This document shows positions 26,766 through 37,335 of a DNA stretch of 64,000 nt, piece after piece. The stretch is from Methylotenera sp. GTDB lineage: Bacteria > Pseudomonadota > Gammaproteobacteria > Burkholderiales > Methylophilaceae. The notes under the pieces were generated by a model, which was given only the letters and a program-made list of their open reading frames with translations, had not been told where the DNA came from and ran no database searches. The stretch is from contig JABFQV010000008.1 in the NCBI GenBank assembly GCA_013141495.1, positions 1 to 64,000 of the forward strand, in the 5' to 3' direction. Positions within the stretch are counted from its first letter, which is position 1. Each line of letters begins with the position of its first letter. The translations under genes were made by a program, and so were the position numbers.

Positions 26766-27325
26766 AAAACCGAGTAAAACGCATAAACCAGCTGCTAGGC
26801 TTGATGTTACTGGCAGGCGTGGTTGGGACAGCGTATGAAGTCTATCAGACCGAAAGAATAGGAAAGGTCAATCGCGCATTAGTTTCGGGAGAAGTGGTGA
26901 ATGATGACAATTACCCTTTTCATGCAAAATATGCAGATGCCTACCAGCAGGGTAAAACGGGTAATTTTAAGCATGCAACACAAGGCTTTGGTCAGCTACT
27001 GGAAGCGCCTAAAAAACAGCAGGATGATACTTTTGAGGTTAGCGAACACTTAAAGTCACAGATTCATTTTAATATTGCTAACAATTTATTTCGTTCAGGC
27101 TTGCAGCGGTTGGTTGCAGAGGATGGTTCAATACAAGAGGAGGCTAAGTTTGACTATTTACAGGCTAAAGCCGCCTACGAGCAAGCGTTAAAGCTCAATC
27201 CTACTTTGCAAGCGGCAAAGTTTAACTTGAGTTTATTGCTCTCAGTCATCCCGAAAAACATAAAAACGGTAGCACAGGACCCTTCAGGGATGGAAATCAG
27301 TAACTTGCCACAAGGTTTGCCATGA
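26762..27325 (+). CDS. mxaK: MxaK, TPR-containing methanol oxidation protein
   Basis: This 187-residue protein has an N-terminal membrane anchor (about 8-25). The periplasmic part has a TPR-like helical pair near the C-terminus (DYLQAKAAYEQALKLNPTLQAAKFNLSLL). Position between mxaC and mxaL and its length fit MxaK. It overlaps both neighbours by four bases (ATGA). Confidence 0.85.
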   Translation: MKNRVKRINQLLGLMLLAGVVGTAYEVYQTERIGKVNRALVSGEVVNDDNYPFHAKYADAYQQGKTGNFKHATQGFGQLLEAPKKQQDDTFEVSEHLKSQIHFNIANNLFRSGLQRLVAEDGSIQEEAKFDYLQAKAAYEQALKLNPTLQAAKFNLSLLLSVIPKNIKTVAQDPSGMEISNLPQGLP

Positions 27326-28299
27326 ACAAAATAATTTCAGCGTTAAAAGACAATTACGAAACTGCATTGCTGGTCGTGGCCTCGCTATTTTTATTGCTGG
27401 CTTTGGTTAAGCCCGAAATACAGCTTAAACAGGAAGTGCATAACTACTTGTTGGTAGCTGACATATCGCAAAGCATGAATGCAGAAGATATGAAGGTAGG
27501 CAATAATGCCGTGAGCCGCTTGGTCTATACGCAGCATCTGATGAAAGAGGTGGTAAAAACTTCACCCTGCGGCACTTATGTTAGCGTCGGCGTGTTTGCC
27601 GCAGAAAATGTTGCCCTGCTGTTTATGCCTCTCGAAGTATGTGCAAATTTTGACATCATTACTGATTCAATTGATCATCTGGAATGGCGCATGGCCTGGA
27701 GCGGCAATAGCCGGATGACCTTTGGGGTAAAGGCGGCGGAAGCTACGTTTGAGTACCTTAACATTCCTGCGCAAATGCTATTTTTTACCGATGGCGATGA
27801 AGCCCCTAAAGCGAACGGCATTAACAAGCTGGATATAAGCAATGTTCGTATTGGTAAAAATGTTGTGTTTGTTGGGGTTGGCGGTCACGAGAACTCGCCG
27901 ATTAAACGCTTTAATGCCAATAATAAATTTGTCGGTTATTGGGGAACAGATGCTGCCGCTGAAAGTGCGGGTGGTGGCATTATGTATAACGATGCTAGTA
28001 AGGATGACCCAGATCCTCCCGTTGCTTATGCAGAGTTTGACCGTTTTTTGTCTAAATTAGATGTTGAGCATCTTAAGGATATGGCGAACGAGATTAAAGG
28101 GCAATACATAGAAGGCACCGACAAACCTGAGTTTTATGAGTTTGTGCAATCACAAACTCCTGCGGCAAAGTTTGTGACGGCTTATTCTGTGCGATGGATA
28201 TTTTTAATCATTGCCGCATTATTGGTGTTGGCGACTTACATCCCCGATGTACTTTCATATCGCTTTGATAAGCGCACATTATTTAAACGTGTAATTTAG
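27322..28299 (+). CDS. mxaL: MxaL, von Willebrand A membrane protein
   Basis: This 325-residue protein has TM1 (about 14-27), a VWA domain with ADISQSM (DxSxS) and FFTDGDEAPK, and a C-terminal TM (about 292-308). It is the last gene of the cluster; a strong terminator follows. No mxaD is present after it, and the structural genes mxaFJGI are absent upstream. This makes an accessory-only cluster within the window. Confidence 0.87.
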   Translation: MNKIISALKDNYETALLVVASLFLLLALVKPEIQLKQEVHNYLLVADISQSMNAEDMKVGNNAVSRLVYTQHLMKEVVKTSPCGTYVSVGVFAAENVALLFMPLEVCANFDIITDSIDHLEWRMAWSGNSRMTFGVKAAEATFEYLNIPAQMLFFTDGDEAPKANGINKLDISNVRIGKNVVFVGVGGHENSPIKRFNANNKFVGYWGTDAAAESAGGGIMYNDASKDDPDPPVAYAEFDRFLSKLDVEHLKDMANEIKGQYIEGTDKPEFYEFVQSQTPAAKFVTAYSVRWIFLIIAALLVLATYIPDVLSYRFDKRTLFKRVI

Positions 28300-28318
28300 A
28301 AACAGCTGACCGTGCATA

Positions 28319-28358
28319 AAAACTAAGGGGTTACTTAACGTAACCCCTTAGTTTTTTA
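28319..28358 (+). terminator. Strong terminator of the mxa operon
   Basis: AACTAAGGGGTTAC (28321-28334) pairs with GTAACCCCTTAGTT (28340-28353) around a five-base loop and is followed by TTTT. A preceding AAAA makes it suitable for both directions. Confidence 0.9.
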
Positions 28359-28449
28359 TTAACGCTTTCAAATCCAGAGCGCTTAAGGTGCGCAGTAGGC
28401 TAATCGGCATCTCGTCATGCGGGTTTTATTTTTGACTACCTCAATATAA

Positions 28450-29436
28450 TCAATCCAGCATCGCATCAATAAATTCATTGGCATTAAACGGCCGTAAATC
28501 ATCAATCGCTTCGCCTATACCAATGTAGCGGATAGGAATAGGGCGCGCTTGCGCAATCGCCGCAATTACACCGCCTTTGGCAGTGCCATCCAGTTTGCTT
28601 AATACCAAGCCCGTCACGCCCAGTGCATCGTCAAAAATTTTGACTTGCGTCACGGCATTTTGCCCGGTGTTGGCATCCAACACCAACAACACTTCATGCG
28701 GCGCACCTGGCAGCGCTTTGTCCATCACGCGCTTTACTTTGGCAATTTCATCCATCAAGTGCATTTGCGTGGGCAAGCGGCCAGCTGTATCAGCTAATAC
28801 AATGTCGATATTTTTAGCGCGTGCGGAGTTGATCGCATCAAACATCACGGCCGCAGCGTCGCCGCCTTCACTGGCAACCACATGCACATTATTACGCTCC
28901 CCCCAAACTTGCAACTGCTCACGCGCGGCGGCTCTAAAGGTGTCGCCTGCGGCAATGAGCACACTTTTACCTTGTGATTGAAAGTGATTGGCCAGTTTAC
29001 CAATGGTGGTGGTTTTACCTGCGCCATTTACCCCGGCCAGCATAATAACAAAGGGCTGGTGCGCGCTGGTTTCCAGCGGCTTTTGCAGGGGTAGCAGTAA
29101 ATCAGACAGCGCATCTTTTAGTGCGGATTTAAGTTGCACCGTATCATCTAAACTTTGACGTTTAACGCGGCCTTTGATGTCATCTAACAAATGCTGAGTG
29201 GCACTAACGCCTACATCTGATGTAAGCAAAATTGTTTCGAGTTCTTCATAAACATCAGCATCAATTTTTCCGCCACCAAACAAGCTGGATAATTGGCTGC
29301 CAAGTTGATTACGTGTTTTGGCTAAGCCTTGTTTTAAGCGTTCCGCCCAGCTTTTGCTGACACCGGCTTCAATAGGTAAGGGATTGTTGGGTTCTGCTTT
29401 AGGCGGTGTTTTGTCTTTTTTAAAGAAATCGAACAT
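28450..29436 (-). CDS. ftsY: Signal recognition particle receptor FtsY
   Basis: FtsY is the SRP GTPase receptor that delivers ribosomes to the Sec translocon. At 328 residues it has a short acidic/charged N-terminal A region, an N domain, and a G domain with G1 GVNGAGKTTTIGKLA, DTFRAAAREQL, DTAGRLPT and LSKLDGTAKGG. In betaproteobacteria it normally starts a ftsY-ftsE-ftsX operon. Here it is apart from ftsE by the mxa operon and the MocR gene. Confidence 0.96.
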   Translation of the reverse strand: MFDFFKKDKTPPKAEPNNPLPIEAGVSKSWAERLKQGLAKTRNQLGSQLSSLFGGGKIDADVYEELETILLTSDVGVSATQHLLDDIKGRVKRQSLDDTVQLKSALKDALSDLLLPLQKPLETSAHQPFVIMLAGVNGAGKTTTIGKLANHFQSQGKSVLIAAGDTFRAAAREQLQVWGERNNVHVVASEGGDAAAVMFDAINSARAKNIDIVLADTAGRLPTQMHLMDEIAKVKRVMDKALPGAPHEVLLVLDANTGQNAVTQVKIFDDALGVTGLVLSKLDGTAKGGVIAAIAQARPIPIRYIGIGEAIDDLRPFNANEFIDAMLD

Positions 29437-29556
29437 AAATTAAGTCGCTAATAAATCGCTTGATGTAGATGCGCTATTTTAGCTTAATTCAGCGCCCGTA
29501 GTCCGATTCGCTCAAACGTTTGCAAATGAACCAGACTACTAAGCAATGTAGTGTAG

Positions 29557-30021
29557 TTATGACTTTGTTGAAGCTTGTTTAGATTTGCAATAGATTTCAA
29601 ACAGCTCAAATAAACCCATGCCGATTAGCATGGCAACTAAAAAAACGATGCCTTTAACGCTACCTGTACCAAGTAAAACAAATGCAGGGGCAGGGCAAAT
29701 GCCAACGAGTCCCCAGCCAATGCCAAATACCAATCCGCCAACAACCAGGCGCTTATCAATCATGCGCGAGGTGGGCAGGTTCATCGGTAAGCCTAAAAAG
29801 CTACTGCTACGTTTACCGGCTATTTTAAAAGCAATCAGTCCAACGGCAATAGCGCCGCCCATAACTAAGCCAAGTGAGGGGTCCCACCAGCCGGCTAGAT
29901 CAAGAAAAGCCAGTACTTTAGCTGGGTTGGCCATCCCCGCTAAAATGAGTCCAAGGCCAAATATGAGGCCAGATAATAGTGCAAAAATTAGCGCGCTGGC
30001 ATTGCCTAAACGATTTTTCAT
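29557..30021 (-). CDS. YeeE/YedE half-transporter (DUF6691)
   Basis: This 154-residue membrane protein has four hydrophobic segments and is rich in Gly. Typical stretches are GLIFGLGLILAGMANPAKVLAFLDLAG and GIGWGLVGICPAPA with a Cys in the C-terminal half. It is the second of two small genes that together make a YeeE/YedE-type transporter, a family linked to uptake of sulphur compounds such as thiosulphate. It starts three bases after its partner ends. Confidence 0.83.
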   Translation of the reverse strand: MKNRLGNASALIFALLSGLIFGLGLILAGMANPAKVLAFLDLAGWWDPSLGLVMGGAIAVGLIAFKIAGKRSSSFLGLPMNLPTSRMIDKRLVVGGLVFGIGWGLVGICPAPAFVLLGTGSVKGIVFLVAMLIGMGLFELFEIYCKSKQASTKS

Positions 30022-30024
30022 TTT

Positions 30025-30459
30025 TTACGCTCCCAACAAGTGACGCATAATATAAACCGTTGAAAAGCCTGTGCCCATAAAGGCCAGCGTGGCAATAATA
30101 GAGCGTGGGGACAAGCGTGAAATGCCACATACGCCATGCCCGCTCGTGCAACCGGAGCCATAGCGCGCACTAAAGCCGACAATTAAACCCGCAGCGATAA
30201 GCAAGCCATAACCCGCATCAATCGTAATTTCTGGTAGTTCGCCGAATAAGAGCCAAGCCATAGGCGCGGCAATTAAACCAAGCGTGAAAGCGATGCGCCA
30301 GCCTGCGTCATGCGCTACAGGTCGAAACAAGCCGCCAATGATGCCAGTAATGCCAGCAATGCGTCCGTTGAGCAAAATAAAAAGCGATGCAGAGATGCCA
30401 ATAAGCACACCACCTGCGAGCGCAGACCAAGGCGTAAAGTTGTTCCAGTCGATTATCAT
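30025..30459 (-). CDS. YeeE/YedE half-transporter
   Basis: This 144-residue membrane protein contains [25 protein letters not shown] and [23 protein letters not shown]. The second of these is the conserved Cys-containing motif of the YeeE/YedE family. The frame is open from 30519, but the ATG at 30459 starts just before the first membrane segment and is preferred, although its ribosome site is weak. It is paired with the following gene. Confidence 0.82.
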   Translation of the reverse strand: MIIDWNNFTPWSALAGGVLIGISASLFILLNGRIAGITGIIGGLFRPVAHDAGWRIAFTLGLIAAPMAWLLFGELPEITIDAGYGLLIAAGLIVGFSARYGSGCTSGHGVCGISRLSPRSIIATLAFMGTGFSTVYIMRHLLGA

Positions 30460-30507
30460 AGCGTTGATACCATCACTTGGTTTAAATGTTAATTTAGGCG
30501 TAAATAA

Positions 30508-30537
30508 AAGAAGCCGCACACAGTATGTGCGCGGCCT
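30508..30537 (-). terminator. Terminator of the FadL-type porin gene
   Basis: On the minus strand GGCCGCGCACA pairs with TGTGTGCGGCTT (about 30513-30535, with a small mismatch), followed by TTCTTTTATTT. It is located between the porin stop and the YeeE start. Confidence 0.7.
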
Positions 30538-30560
30538 TGTTCAGCAGATTATATCTTAAA

Positions 30561-31832
30561 TTAAAGCTGCCAGCCGTACGCGATACCAAGTGAGTCTTGA
30601 TACATTTTCAGGTTGGCTTCGCCACCGCCAAAGCCTGCTGGTGGAGCGCCTGGAGGAATAGAGCCGTTGCCACGTACTTTTTCTTCAAACGCATGCATGT
30701 AAGAGAAAGATAATTCGGAGTTATTGGGCAACACATAGGTTGCGCCTAATGTTACGTGATCTTGAACTACGCCAGGCGCCAGGATGTTAAACAAAGTTTC
30801 GCTTTTACGAATAGGCTGGCTTGAGTGGTTATAACCTGCGCGTACGGTCAGGCTTTCATTAAATGCGTAGCTGGCGCCCACTTTAACAGCTGTTACATCA
30901 CGCCAGGCAAAGCCCGGGCCTTTATTTGAGCCGAGTTGATTGTTTTTAAGTAGTAAGTTGTTAATTGAGTTGCCGACTGAATCAATATCACTATATTCAA
31001 TACGCTGTACGTCGGCTGCCACGGTAAGTGCGGGTGTGGCTTTAACGGCAATACCTACACCGTAACTTGCCGGAATATCAAAATCACCACCCTCTGCAAA
31101 CAAGCCCTTGTATTTATCAAACTTGCTCATGTAGGTTTTGCTTTGATAGGTAGCGCCTAAAGTGACTGCGTCGCTTACTTGCCCAATCCAGCCGATGTGC
31201 ACGCCTGCACCGTAAGATGAATCATGACCGTTATTGGTGACTTTGCCCGGGTGCTTGCTGTAATTTGTGTTATCAAAGTTTTGCAGCCCTTTAGCCTCAA
31301 AACGTTGATAAGCTAAGTTAACTGCAACACCGATTGTATTTGAAGGGGTGATTTTCCATGTGGCAGTAGGCGCGATAAAAAGCTGAATTAAATCAATGCC
31401 GGCAGGGGTTTTTCCTAATAGCGGAACCGCTTTTTCATAGTCAGTATTCATACCGCCGTTACCATAAACACTCACGCCTAGCGTCACTTCAGGTGTTATG
31501 ACGCGGTTGTAGCCAAACTCAGGAATAATGAAATTTTCAGTGTCATTTGCATCGTAGGTGCCATTAACCGCAGCCCCACCTGCATTGCCTGTAATTTCAG
31601 TTTCACGTTGCGGCCTAAACCAAGTCGCGCCAACGTCAATACGGTTTCCAACTAAACCTAACCCGGCTGGGTTGATGGCCGCAGCCAAAGCGTCTTGTGG
31701 CAAAGCAATACCCACGCCGCCCATGCCTTGTGATTTAACACCATAGCCATGTGCAAAGTAGCCGTCGGTGGCAAAAGCGTTGGTGCTTGCGATAAGCGCC
31801 AGTATCGGCAGTAGTTTAGGTGTGTTTTTCAT
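30561..31832 (-). CDS. OMPP1/FadL/TodX family outer-membrane transporter
   Basis: This 423-residue outer-membrane beta-barrel takes up hydrophobic compounds. It has a signal peptide (about 1-21, ending NAFA). The N-terminal plug follows (DGYFAHGYGVKSQGMGG and LPQDALAAAINPAGLG, the family hallmark with NPA). Alternating aromatic barrel strands then run to a C-terminal YGWQL. It is divergent from the M16 peptidase gene. The 284-base gap (31833-32116) should hold both promoters; I see no distinct operator. Confidence 0.88.
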   Translation of the reverse strand: MKNTPKLLPILALIASTNAFATDGYFAHGYGVKSQGMGGVGIALPQDALAAAINPAGLGLVGNRIDVGATWFRPQRETEITGNAGGAAVNGTYDANDTENFIIPEFGYNRVITPEVTLGVSVYGNGGMNTDYEKAVPLLGKTPAGIDLIQLFIAPTATWKITPSNTIGVAVNLAYQRFEAKGLQNFDNTNYSKHPGKVTNNGHDSSYGAGVHIGWIGQVSDAVTLGATYQSKTYMSKFDKYKGLFAEGGDFDIPASYGVGIAVKATPALTVAADVQRIEYSDIDSVGNSINNLLLKNNQLGSNKGPGFAWRDVTAVKVGASYAFNESLTVRAGYNHSSQPIRKSETLFNILAPGVVQDHVTLGATYVLPNNSELSFSYMHAFEEKVRGNGSIPPGAPPAGFGGGEANLKMYQDSLGIAYGWQL

Positions 31833-32116
31833 GAAGTTGTCTTTGTATTCAAAGTGATATTATTAAAGTTACAGCACTTTAACAAAGTATGATCAGTTAT
31901 AAAAATAATTTATTCATCTATCTTTATAACTTTTTAGAATAACATCAAGCTTAAAAAAGATGATGCGCCATAGGCCTTTACTACTTGATGAATCAATGAT
32001 GAACTAACAAAGTGGTATCCTTGTCACAAACTTGGATTTGAATGGCACGCTTGAGGCTTTATCTTTACAAAGTGCCATAGCAAAATGCTGTAACAAAACA
32101 TCAGGAGATTAGTACT

Positions 32117-33478
32117 GTGCGACTCAAAAGTTTTTTATTTTTTTTGTTAGTGATGCCGTTAACGGTATTTGCTAATGCCTCTATACAGGAATTTAAGCTT
32201 GATAACGGCTTAAAGCTGATTGTGCAAGAAGATCATCGCTCCCCCGTGGTGGTGTCGCAAGTTTGGTACCGCGCGGGCAGTTTAGATGAGGTGAATGGCA
32301 AGACCGGCGTGGCACATGTGCTGGAGCACATGATGTTTAAAGGCACTAAACAAGTGCCGTCCGGGCAGTTTTCACGCCTGATTGCGGCAGCAGGTGGTAA
32401 GGAGAACGCCTTTACCAGCACTGATTACACTTGCTACTTTCAACAGCTTGAAAAATCCAACTTACCTCTCTCGTTTAAGTTAGAGGCAGACCGCATGGTA
32501 AATTTACAGCTCACTGAGGAAGATTTTGCAAAAGAAATCAAAGTGGTGATGGAAGAGCGGCGTTGGCGCACTGACGACAAGCCGCAATCTCAAGTAAATG
32601 AGGCTTTTCAAGGTGTGGTTTATCGTGCGCACCCTTATGCACGGCCGGTAATTGGCTTTATGAATGATCTTGAAAATATGACGGTGGAGGATGCGCGTGA
32701 GTGGTACCGCAATTGGTATGCGCCCAACAATGCGACGCTGGTGGTGGTTGGTGATGTGAACGCGCAAGAAGTTTACGCCTTGGCAAAAAAGCATTTTGGT
32801 CATTTAAAACCTAAAGTTTTGCCTGCGCGTAAACCGCAAGTGGAGCCCGCCCAAATTGGTGAGCGCCGTGTGGTGGTGAAGGCGCCAGCTAAGTTACCTT
32901 ATTTGCTCATGGGTTATCATGTGCCAGCCTTGGCAACCCCCGAAACTGATTGGGAGCCTTATGCGCTAGAGGTGTTAGCTGGTGTACTCAGCGGCAACCC
33001 TGCGGCACGCCTTAATCAAAAATTGGTGCGCGAAACGCAGTTGGCGATAGATGCGAGTGCTGGCTACGATTTATTAGCGCGCGGACGCCAAAGTGTGTTT
33101 GCTTTAGATGGCACGCCAAGTGAAGGTAAAACCGTTATTGAGCTAGAAACCGCATTACTTCAGCAAATTGAGAACATTAAAGACTCAGGTGTAACCGTTG
33201 AAGAATTAGACCGTGTAAAAGCCGGTGTGATTGCAGCAGACGTGTATAAACGTGACTCCATGTTTTATCAAGGCATGCAGCTAGGCACCATTGAAACAAT
33301 TGGTTTTCCGTGGCAAATTTTGCAGGATTATCCTGCAAAATTGCGTGCGGTAACGCAGGAGCAAGTGCAAGCGGTGGCTAAAAAGTATTTGCGTAAAGAT
33401 AATTTAACCATCGCAACACTTGATCCTCAATCGATGGATCCGAATGCGAAGCCACAAGGCAAGCCGCATGTGCATTAA
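32117..33478 (+). CDS. M16 zinc peptidase, catalytic subunit
   Basis: This 453-residue insulinase-family (M16) peptidase has a signal peptide (about 1-20). The inverted zinc motif HVLEH (67-71) and the distal Glu in KEIKVVMEERRWR form the active site. An inactive C-terminal M16 half follows. A GTG start with CAGGAG upstream is used. It pairs with the downstream M16 gene, a common periplasmic two-subunit arrangement in proteobacteria. The natural substrate is unknown. Confidence 0.9.
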   Translation: MRLKSFLFFLLVMPLTVFANASIQEFKLDNGLKLIVQEDHRSPVVVSQVWYRAGSLDEVNGKTGVAHVLEHMMFKGTKQVPSGQFSRLIAAAGGKENAFTSTDYTCYFQQLEKSNLPLSFKLEADRMVNLQLTEEDFAKEIKVVMEERRWRTDDKPQSQVNEAFQGVVYRAHPYARPVIGFMNDLENMTVEDAREWYRNWYAPNNATLVVVGDVNAQEVYALAKKHFGHLKPKVLPARKPQVEPAQIGERRVVVKAPAKLPYLLMGYHVPALATPETDWEPYALEVLAGVLSGNPAARLNQKLVRETQLAIDASAGYDLLARGRQSVFALDGTPSEGKTVIELETALLQQIENIKDSGVTVEELDRVKAGVIAADVYKRDSMFYQGMQLGTIETIGFPWQILQDYPAKLRAVTQEQVQAVAKKYLRKDNLTIATLDPQSMDPNAKPQGKPHVH

Positions 33479-33502
33479 TTTCAAACTGCGTTGCAATACG
33501 TT

Positions 33503-33560
33503 GTTGCACAACACCTCGTGTACTTATTGTACACGTCGGCATTGTGCGCCTAGTCTTGCT
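33503..33560 (+). repeat. Intergenic repeat copy A
   Basis: It shares a fixed pattern with a second copy at 62078. GTTGC is followed 17 bases on by GTAC, a five-base loop, GTAC, then 11 bases and GTGCGCCT. In this copy the hairpin is CGTGTAC-TTATT-GTACACG (33517-33535). It lies between the two M16 peptidase genes. Confidence 0.6.
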
Positions 33561-33642
33561 TAGCCGTTTGAATTTAATTGAATAGATTGATTTTTAAGTT
33601 TGTCATTCTCGTGTAAGCGGGGATCTAGTTAAGGTAGTTAAA

Positions 33643-34956
33643 GTGAAAAAAATTCAAATTTTAATTCTAGCAGTAAGTAGCTTAGTGGCATTTAACAGTA
33701 ACGCTGGCGTCAAAATTCAGCAATGGCAAACAAACTCAGGTGCCGAAGTTTATTTCGTTGAAAACCACGACTTGCCAATTGTCGATGTAAGCGTGAACTT
33801 TAACGCGGGTAGCGCGCGTGATACTGCCGCAAAATCTGGCGTAGCAGGCGTGACGCGATACTTGATGACGCTGGGTGCAGCCGGTATGACTGATGAAACA
33901 ATCGCCAATAAAATGGCTGATGTGGGGGCTGTTTTAAGTGGCAGTTTTGATGCAGATCGCGCAGCGTTTAAATTGCGCACTTTAAGTAGCGAGCGTGAAA
34001 AAACACAGGCACTTGAGGTGTTTACCAAGGTGTTGCAACAACCTGATTTTCCTGAAGCGGTGTTAGCACGAGAAAAAGCGCGCATTATTTCAAGCTTGCA
34101 AGAATCTGCAACGCAGCCAGAAAGTATCTCAAATAAAGCATTTATGGCAGCGCTGTACGGCAATCACCCTTATCACCTTGATGAAAGCGGTGAAGTCGAT
34201 ACCGTGGCAACAATAAAACGTGAAGACCTGCAAAGTTTTTATGATCAATATTATGGTGCAAAAGGCGCGGTAGTTGCCATTATTGGCGATTTAACACGTG
34301 AGCAGGCCAATGCCATTGCAGAAAATATAACCGGTGGATTGCCTAAAGCGGCATCAGCTCAGCCCATAGCAGTTGTGGCTCCGCCAACGCAGGCTATAGA
34401 GCAGCGCATTGCACACCCCGCTTCACAGTCACATATTCTATTAGGCTATACCGGCATTAAGCGTAGCGACCCTGATTTGTTCCCATTGTATGTGGGTAAT
34501 TATATTTTAGGTGGAGGTGGCTTTGTGTCACGTCTAACGGAAGAGGTCCGCGAAAAGCGTGGCTTGGTTTACAGTGTGTATAGCTATTTTATGCCGATGG
34601 CAGAGCTAGGGCCGTTTCAAATCGGCTTGCAAACTAAAAAAGATCAAGCTGATGACGCACTTAAATTAGTGCGAGAAACCTTGGATAACTTTATTAAAAA
34701 AGGGGTGACTGAAAAAGAACTAAAAGCTGCAAAAGACAACATTATTGGCGGTTTTCCAATGCGAATTGATAGTAATGGTAAAATTTTAGATTACCTGGCG
34801 ATGATTGGTTTTTACAAATTGCCATTAAGTTATTTGGATGATTACAATGCAAAAGTAGCTAGCGTAACCACCGCGCAGATTAAAGACGCGTTTAACCGTC
34901 GCCTAAAATCTGAACATTTTGTAACGGTGATCGTGGGCGCGCCTGAAGTTAAATAA
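33643..34956 (+). CDS. M16 peptidase-like, non-catalytic partner
   Basis: This 437-residue M16-fold protein has a signal peptide (about 1-21). The zinc motif HxxEH is missing: the equivalent segment reads SGVAGVTRYLMTLGA. The substrate-binding R/Y region is present (LTEEVREKRGLVYSVYSYF). Such partners complete the chamber of the active subunit. GTG start, 164 bases after the first M16 gene, with an intergenic repeat in between. Confidence 0.88.
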   Translation: MKKIQILILAVSSLVAFNSNAGVKIQQWQTNSGAEVYFVENHDLPIVDVSVNFNAGSARDTAAKSGVAGVTRYLMTLGAAGMTDETIANKMADVGAVLSGSFDADRAAFKLRTLSSEREKTQALEVFTKVLQQPDFPEAVLAREKARIISSLQESATQPESISNKAFMAALYGNHPYHLDESGEVDTVATIKREDLQSFYDQYYGAKGAVVAIIGDLTREQANAIAENITGGLPKAASAQPIAVVAPPTQAIEQRIAHPASQSHILLGYTGIKRSDPDLFPLYVGNYILGGGGFVSRLTEEVREKRGLVYSVYSYFMPMAELGPFQIGLQTKKDQADDALKLVRETLDNFIKKGVTEKELKAAKDNIIGGFPMRIDSNGKILDYLAMIGFYKLPLSYLDDYNAKVASVTTAQIKDAFNRRLKSEHFVTVIVGAPEVK

Positions 34957-34994
34957 CGCCAAAAAACAATGTATAAAAAGGTCGGTATTCAATT

Positions 34995-36054
<1,060 letters not shown>

Positions 36055-36057
36055 TAG

Positions 36058-36312
<255 letters not shown>

Positions 36313-36318
36313 TAGCAA

Positions 36319-36348
36319 ATGTAAGCGTGAATAAATTTTCGCTTACAT
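36319..36348. promoter_or_regulatory. Hairpin between the ferredoxin gene and gloA
   Basis: ATGTAAGCG (36319-36327) pairs with CGCTTACAT (36340-36348) around a 12-base AT-rich loop. No T-run follows, so this is an inefficient terminator or an mRNA processing hairpin. Confidence 0.35.
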
Positions 36349-36375
36349 CAATAATTCAGTAAAAGGGGAATAACT

Positions 36376-36765
36376 ATGCGCATGCTACACACCATGCTCC
36401 GCGTTGGTAATCTGGAACGCTCTATTAAGTTTTATACAGAAATTCTAGGCATGAAGTTGTTGCGCCAACATGACTTTCCAGACGGAAAATTCAGCCTGGC
36501 TTTCGTAGGTTACGGTGCTGAAAGTGACCATACCGTGCTAGAGCTGACCTATAACTACGGCGTTGAAAGCTACGATATGGGCAAAGCTTATGGGCATATT
36601 GCGATTGAAGTTGATGACGCCTATAAAGCCTGCGAAGCCGTAAAAAACGCAGGTGGCAAAGTCGTGCGTGAAGCTGGCCCCATGATGCACGGCACCACGG
36701 TCATTGCCTTTGTGGAAGACCCTGATGGCTACAAAGTGGAGTTCATTCAGGCAGGCACTTTCTAA
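36376..36765 (+). CDS. gloA: Lactoylglutathione lyase (glyoxalase I)
   Basis: GloA converts the methylglyoxal-glutathione hemithioacetal to lactoylglutathione. The 129-residue sequence follows the E. coli enzyme closely. The metal ligands are in place: His5 (MLHTMLRV), Glu in [10 protein letters not shown], His in YGHIAIEV and Glu in [15 protein letters not shown] precedes the ATG. Confidence 0.95.
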   Translation: MRMLHTMLRVGNLERSIKFYTEILGMKLLRQHDFPDGKFSLAFVGYGAESDHTVLELTYNYGVESYDMGKAYGHIAIEVDDAYKACEAVKNAGGKVVREAGPMMHGTTVIAFVEDPDGYKVEFIQAGTF

Positions 36766-36781
36766 ATTTTTTTTATTGCCA

Positions 36782-37075
36782 ATGCCCGGCGCACAAAAAG
36801 ACAATTGGTATCTATATTTGCTGGAGTGCAATAACGGTGCCTATTACGCAGGCATTACCAATAATTTAGAAGCCCGCTTTGCTACTCATATGTCAGGCAA
36901 AGGCGCGCGCTACACACGAGCTAATCCACCGATTAAAATAATGGCTTCAACATCATACCCAGACCGTTCAACTGCTAGCATCGCAGAAGCGCAGTTGAAG
37001 AGCTTGCCCAGGCATAAAAAGTTGCAGTTTTTTGAACGTAACTTATTGCGTAGCCTAGACAATAGCCATGAATAA
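36782..37075 (+). CDS. GIY-YIG superfamily protein (UPF0213/YhbQ type)
   Basis: This 97-residue single-domain GIY-YIG nuclease-fold protein reads [28 protein letters not shown], with the hallmark Tyr/Gly elements and Arg, then [13 protein letters not shown]. The open frame extends upstream to 36704 inside gloA, but the ATG at 36782 starts just before the domain. The biochemical role of these small proteins is unsettled. It overlaps the next gene by eight bases. Confidence 0.88.
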   Translation: MPGAQKDNWYLYLLECNNGAYYAGITNNLEARFATHMSGKGARYTRANPPIKIMASTSYPDRSTASIAEAQLKSLPRHKKLQFFERNLLRSLDNSHE

Positions 37076-37310
37076 AGCCGAGCTAATGTCAGCAGTCAAT
37101 ACCGTGCTGGATGGTGATTGGGATGCTGCACACAAAATTGCACAAAATCACAGTGACAATACCTCTAACTGGTTGCACGCAGTTTTACATAAAATAGAGG
37201 GTGACAAGTGGAATAGTCAATATTGGTATGCACGCACGGCAGGCCACACCTATGAAGATTTTACAGATGTGATGCAAGAGCTGATTGTGATTAAAGACAG
37301 CTTAAAATAA
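37068..37310 (+). CDS. Small conserved-looking protein of unknown function
   Basis: This 80-residue soluble protein, rich in Trp, His and Asp, reads like two or three helices ([43 protein letters not shown]). No signal peptide or membrane segment is seen. It is translationally coupled to the GIY-YIG gene by an eight-base overlap, suggesting joint expression. I cannot assign a function. Confidence 0.7.
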   Translation: MNKAELMSAVNTVLDGDWDAAHKIAQNHSDNTSNWLHAVLHKIEGDKWNSQYWYARTAGHTYEDFTDVMQELIVIKDSLK

Positions 37311-37335
37311 AGCTTTTTATTGCTAGGTTCTGATG

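Noticed and set aside
33643-34956. Second M16 protein as a damaged gene
   Set aside because: It lacks the HxxEH zinc site, but this is the normal state of the non-catalytic partner in two-gene M16 systems, so it is not a pseudogene.
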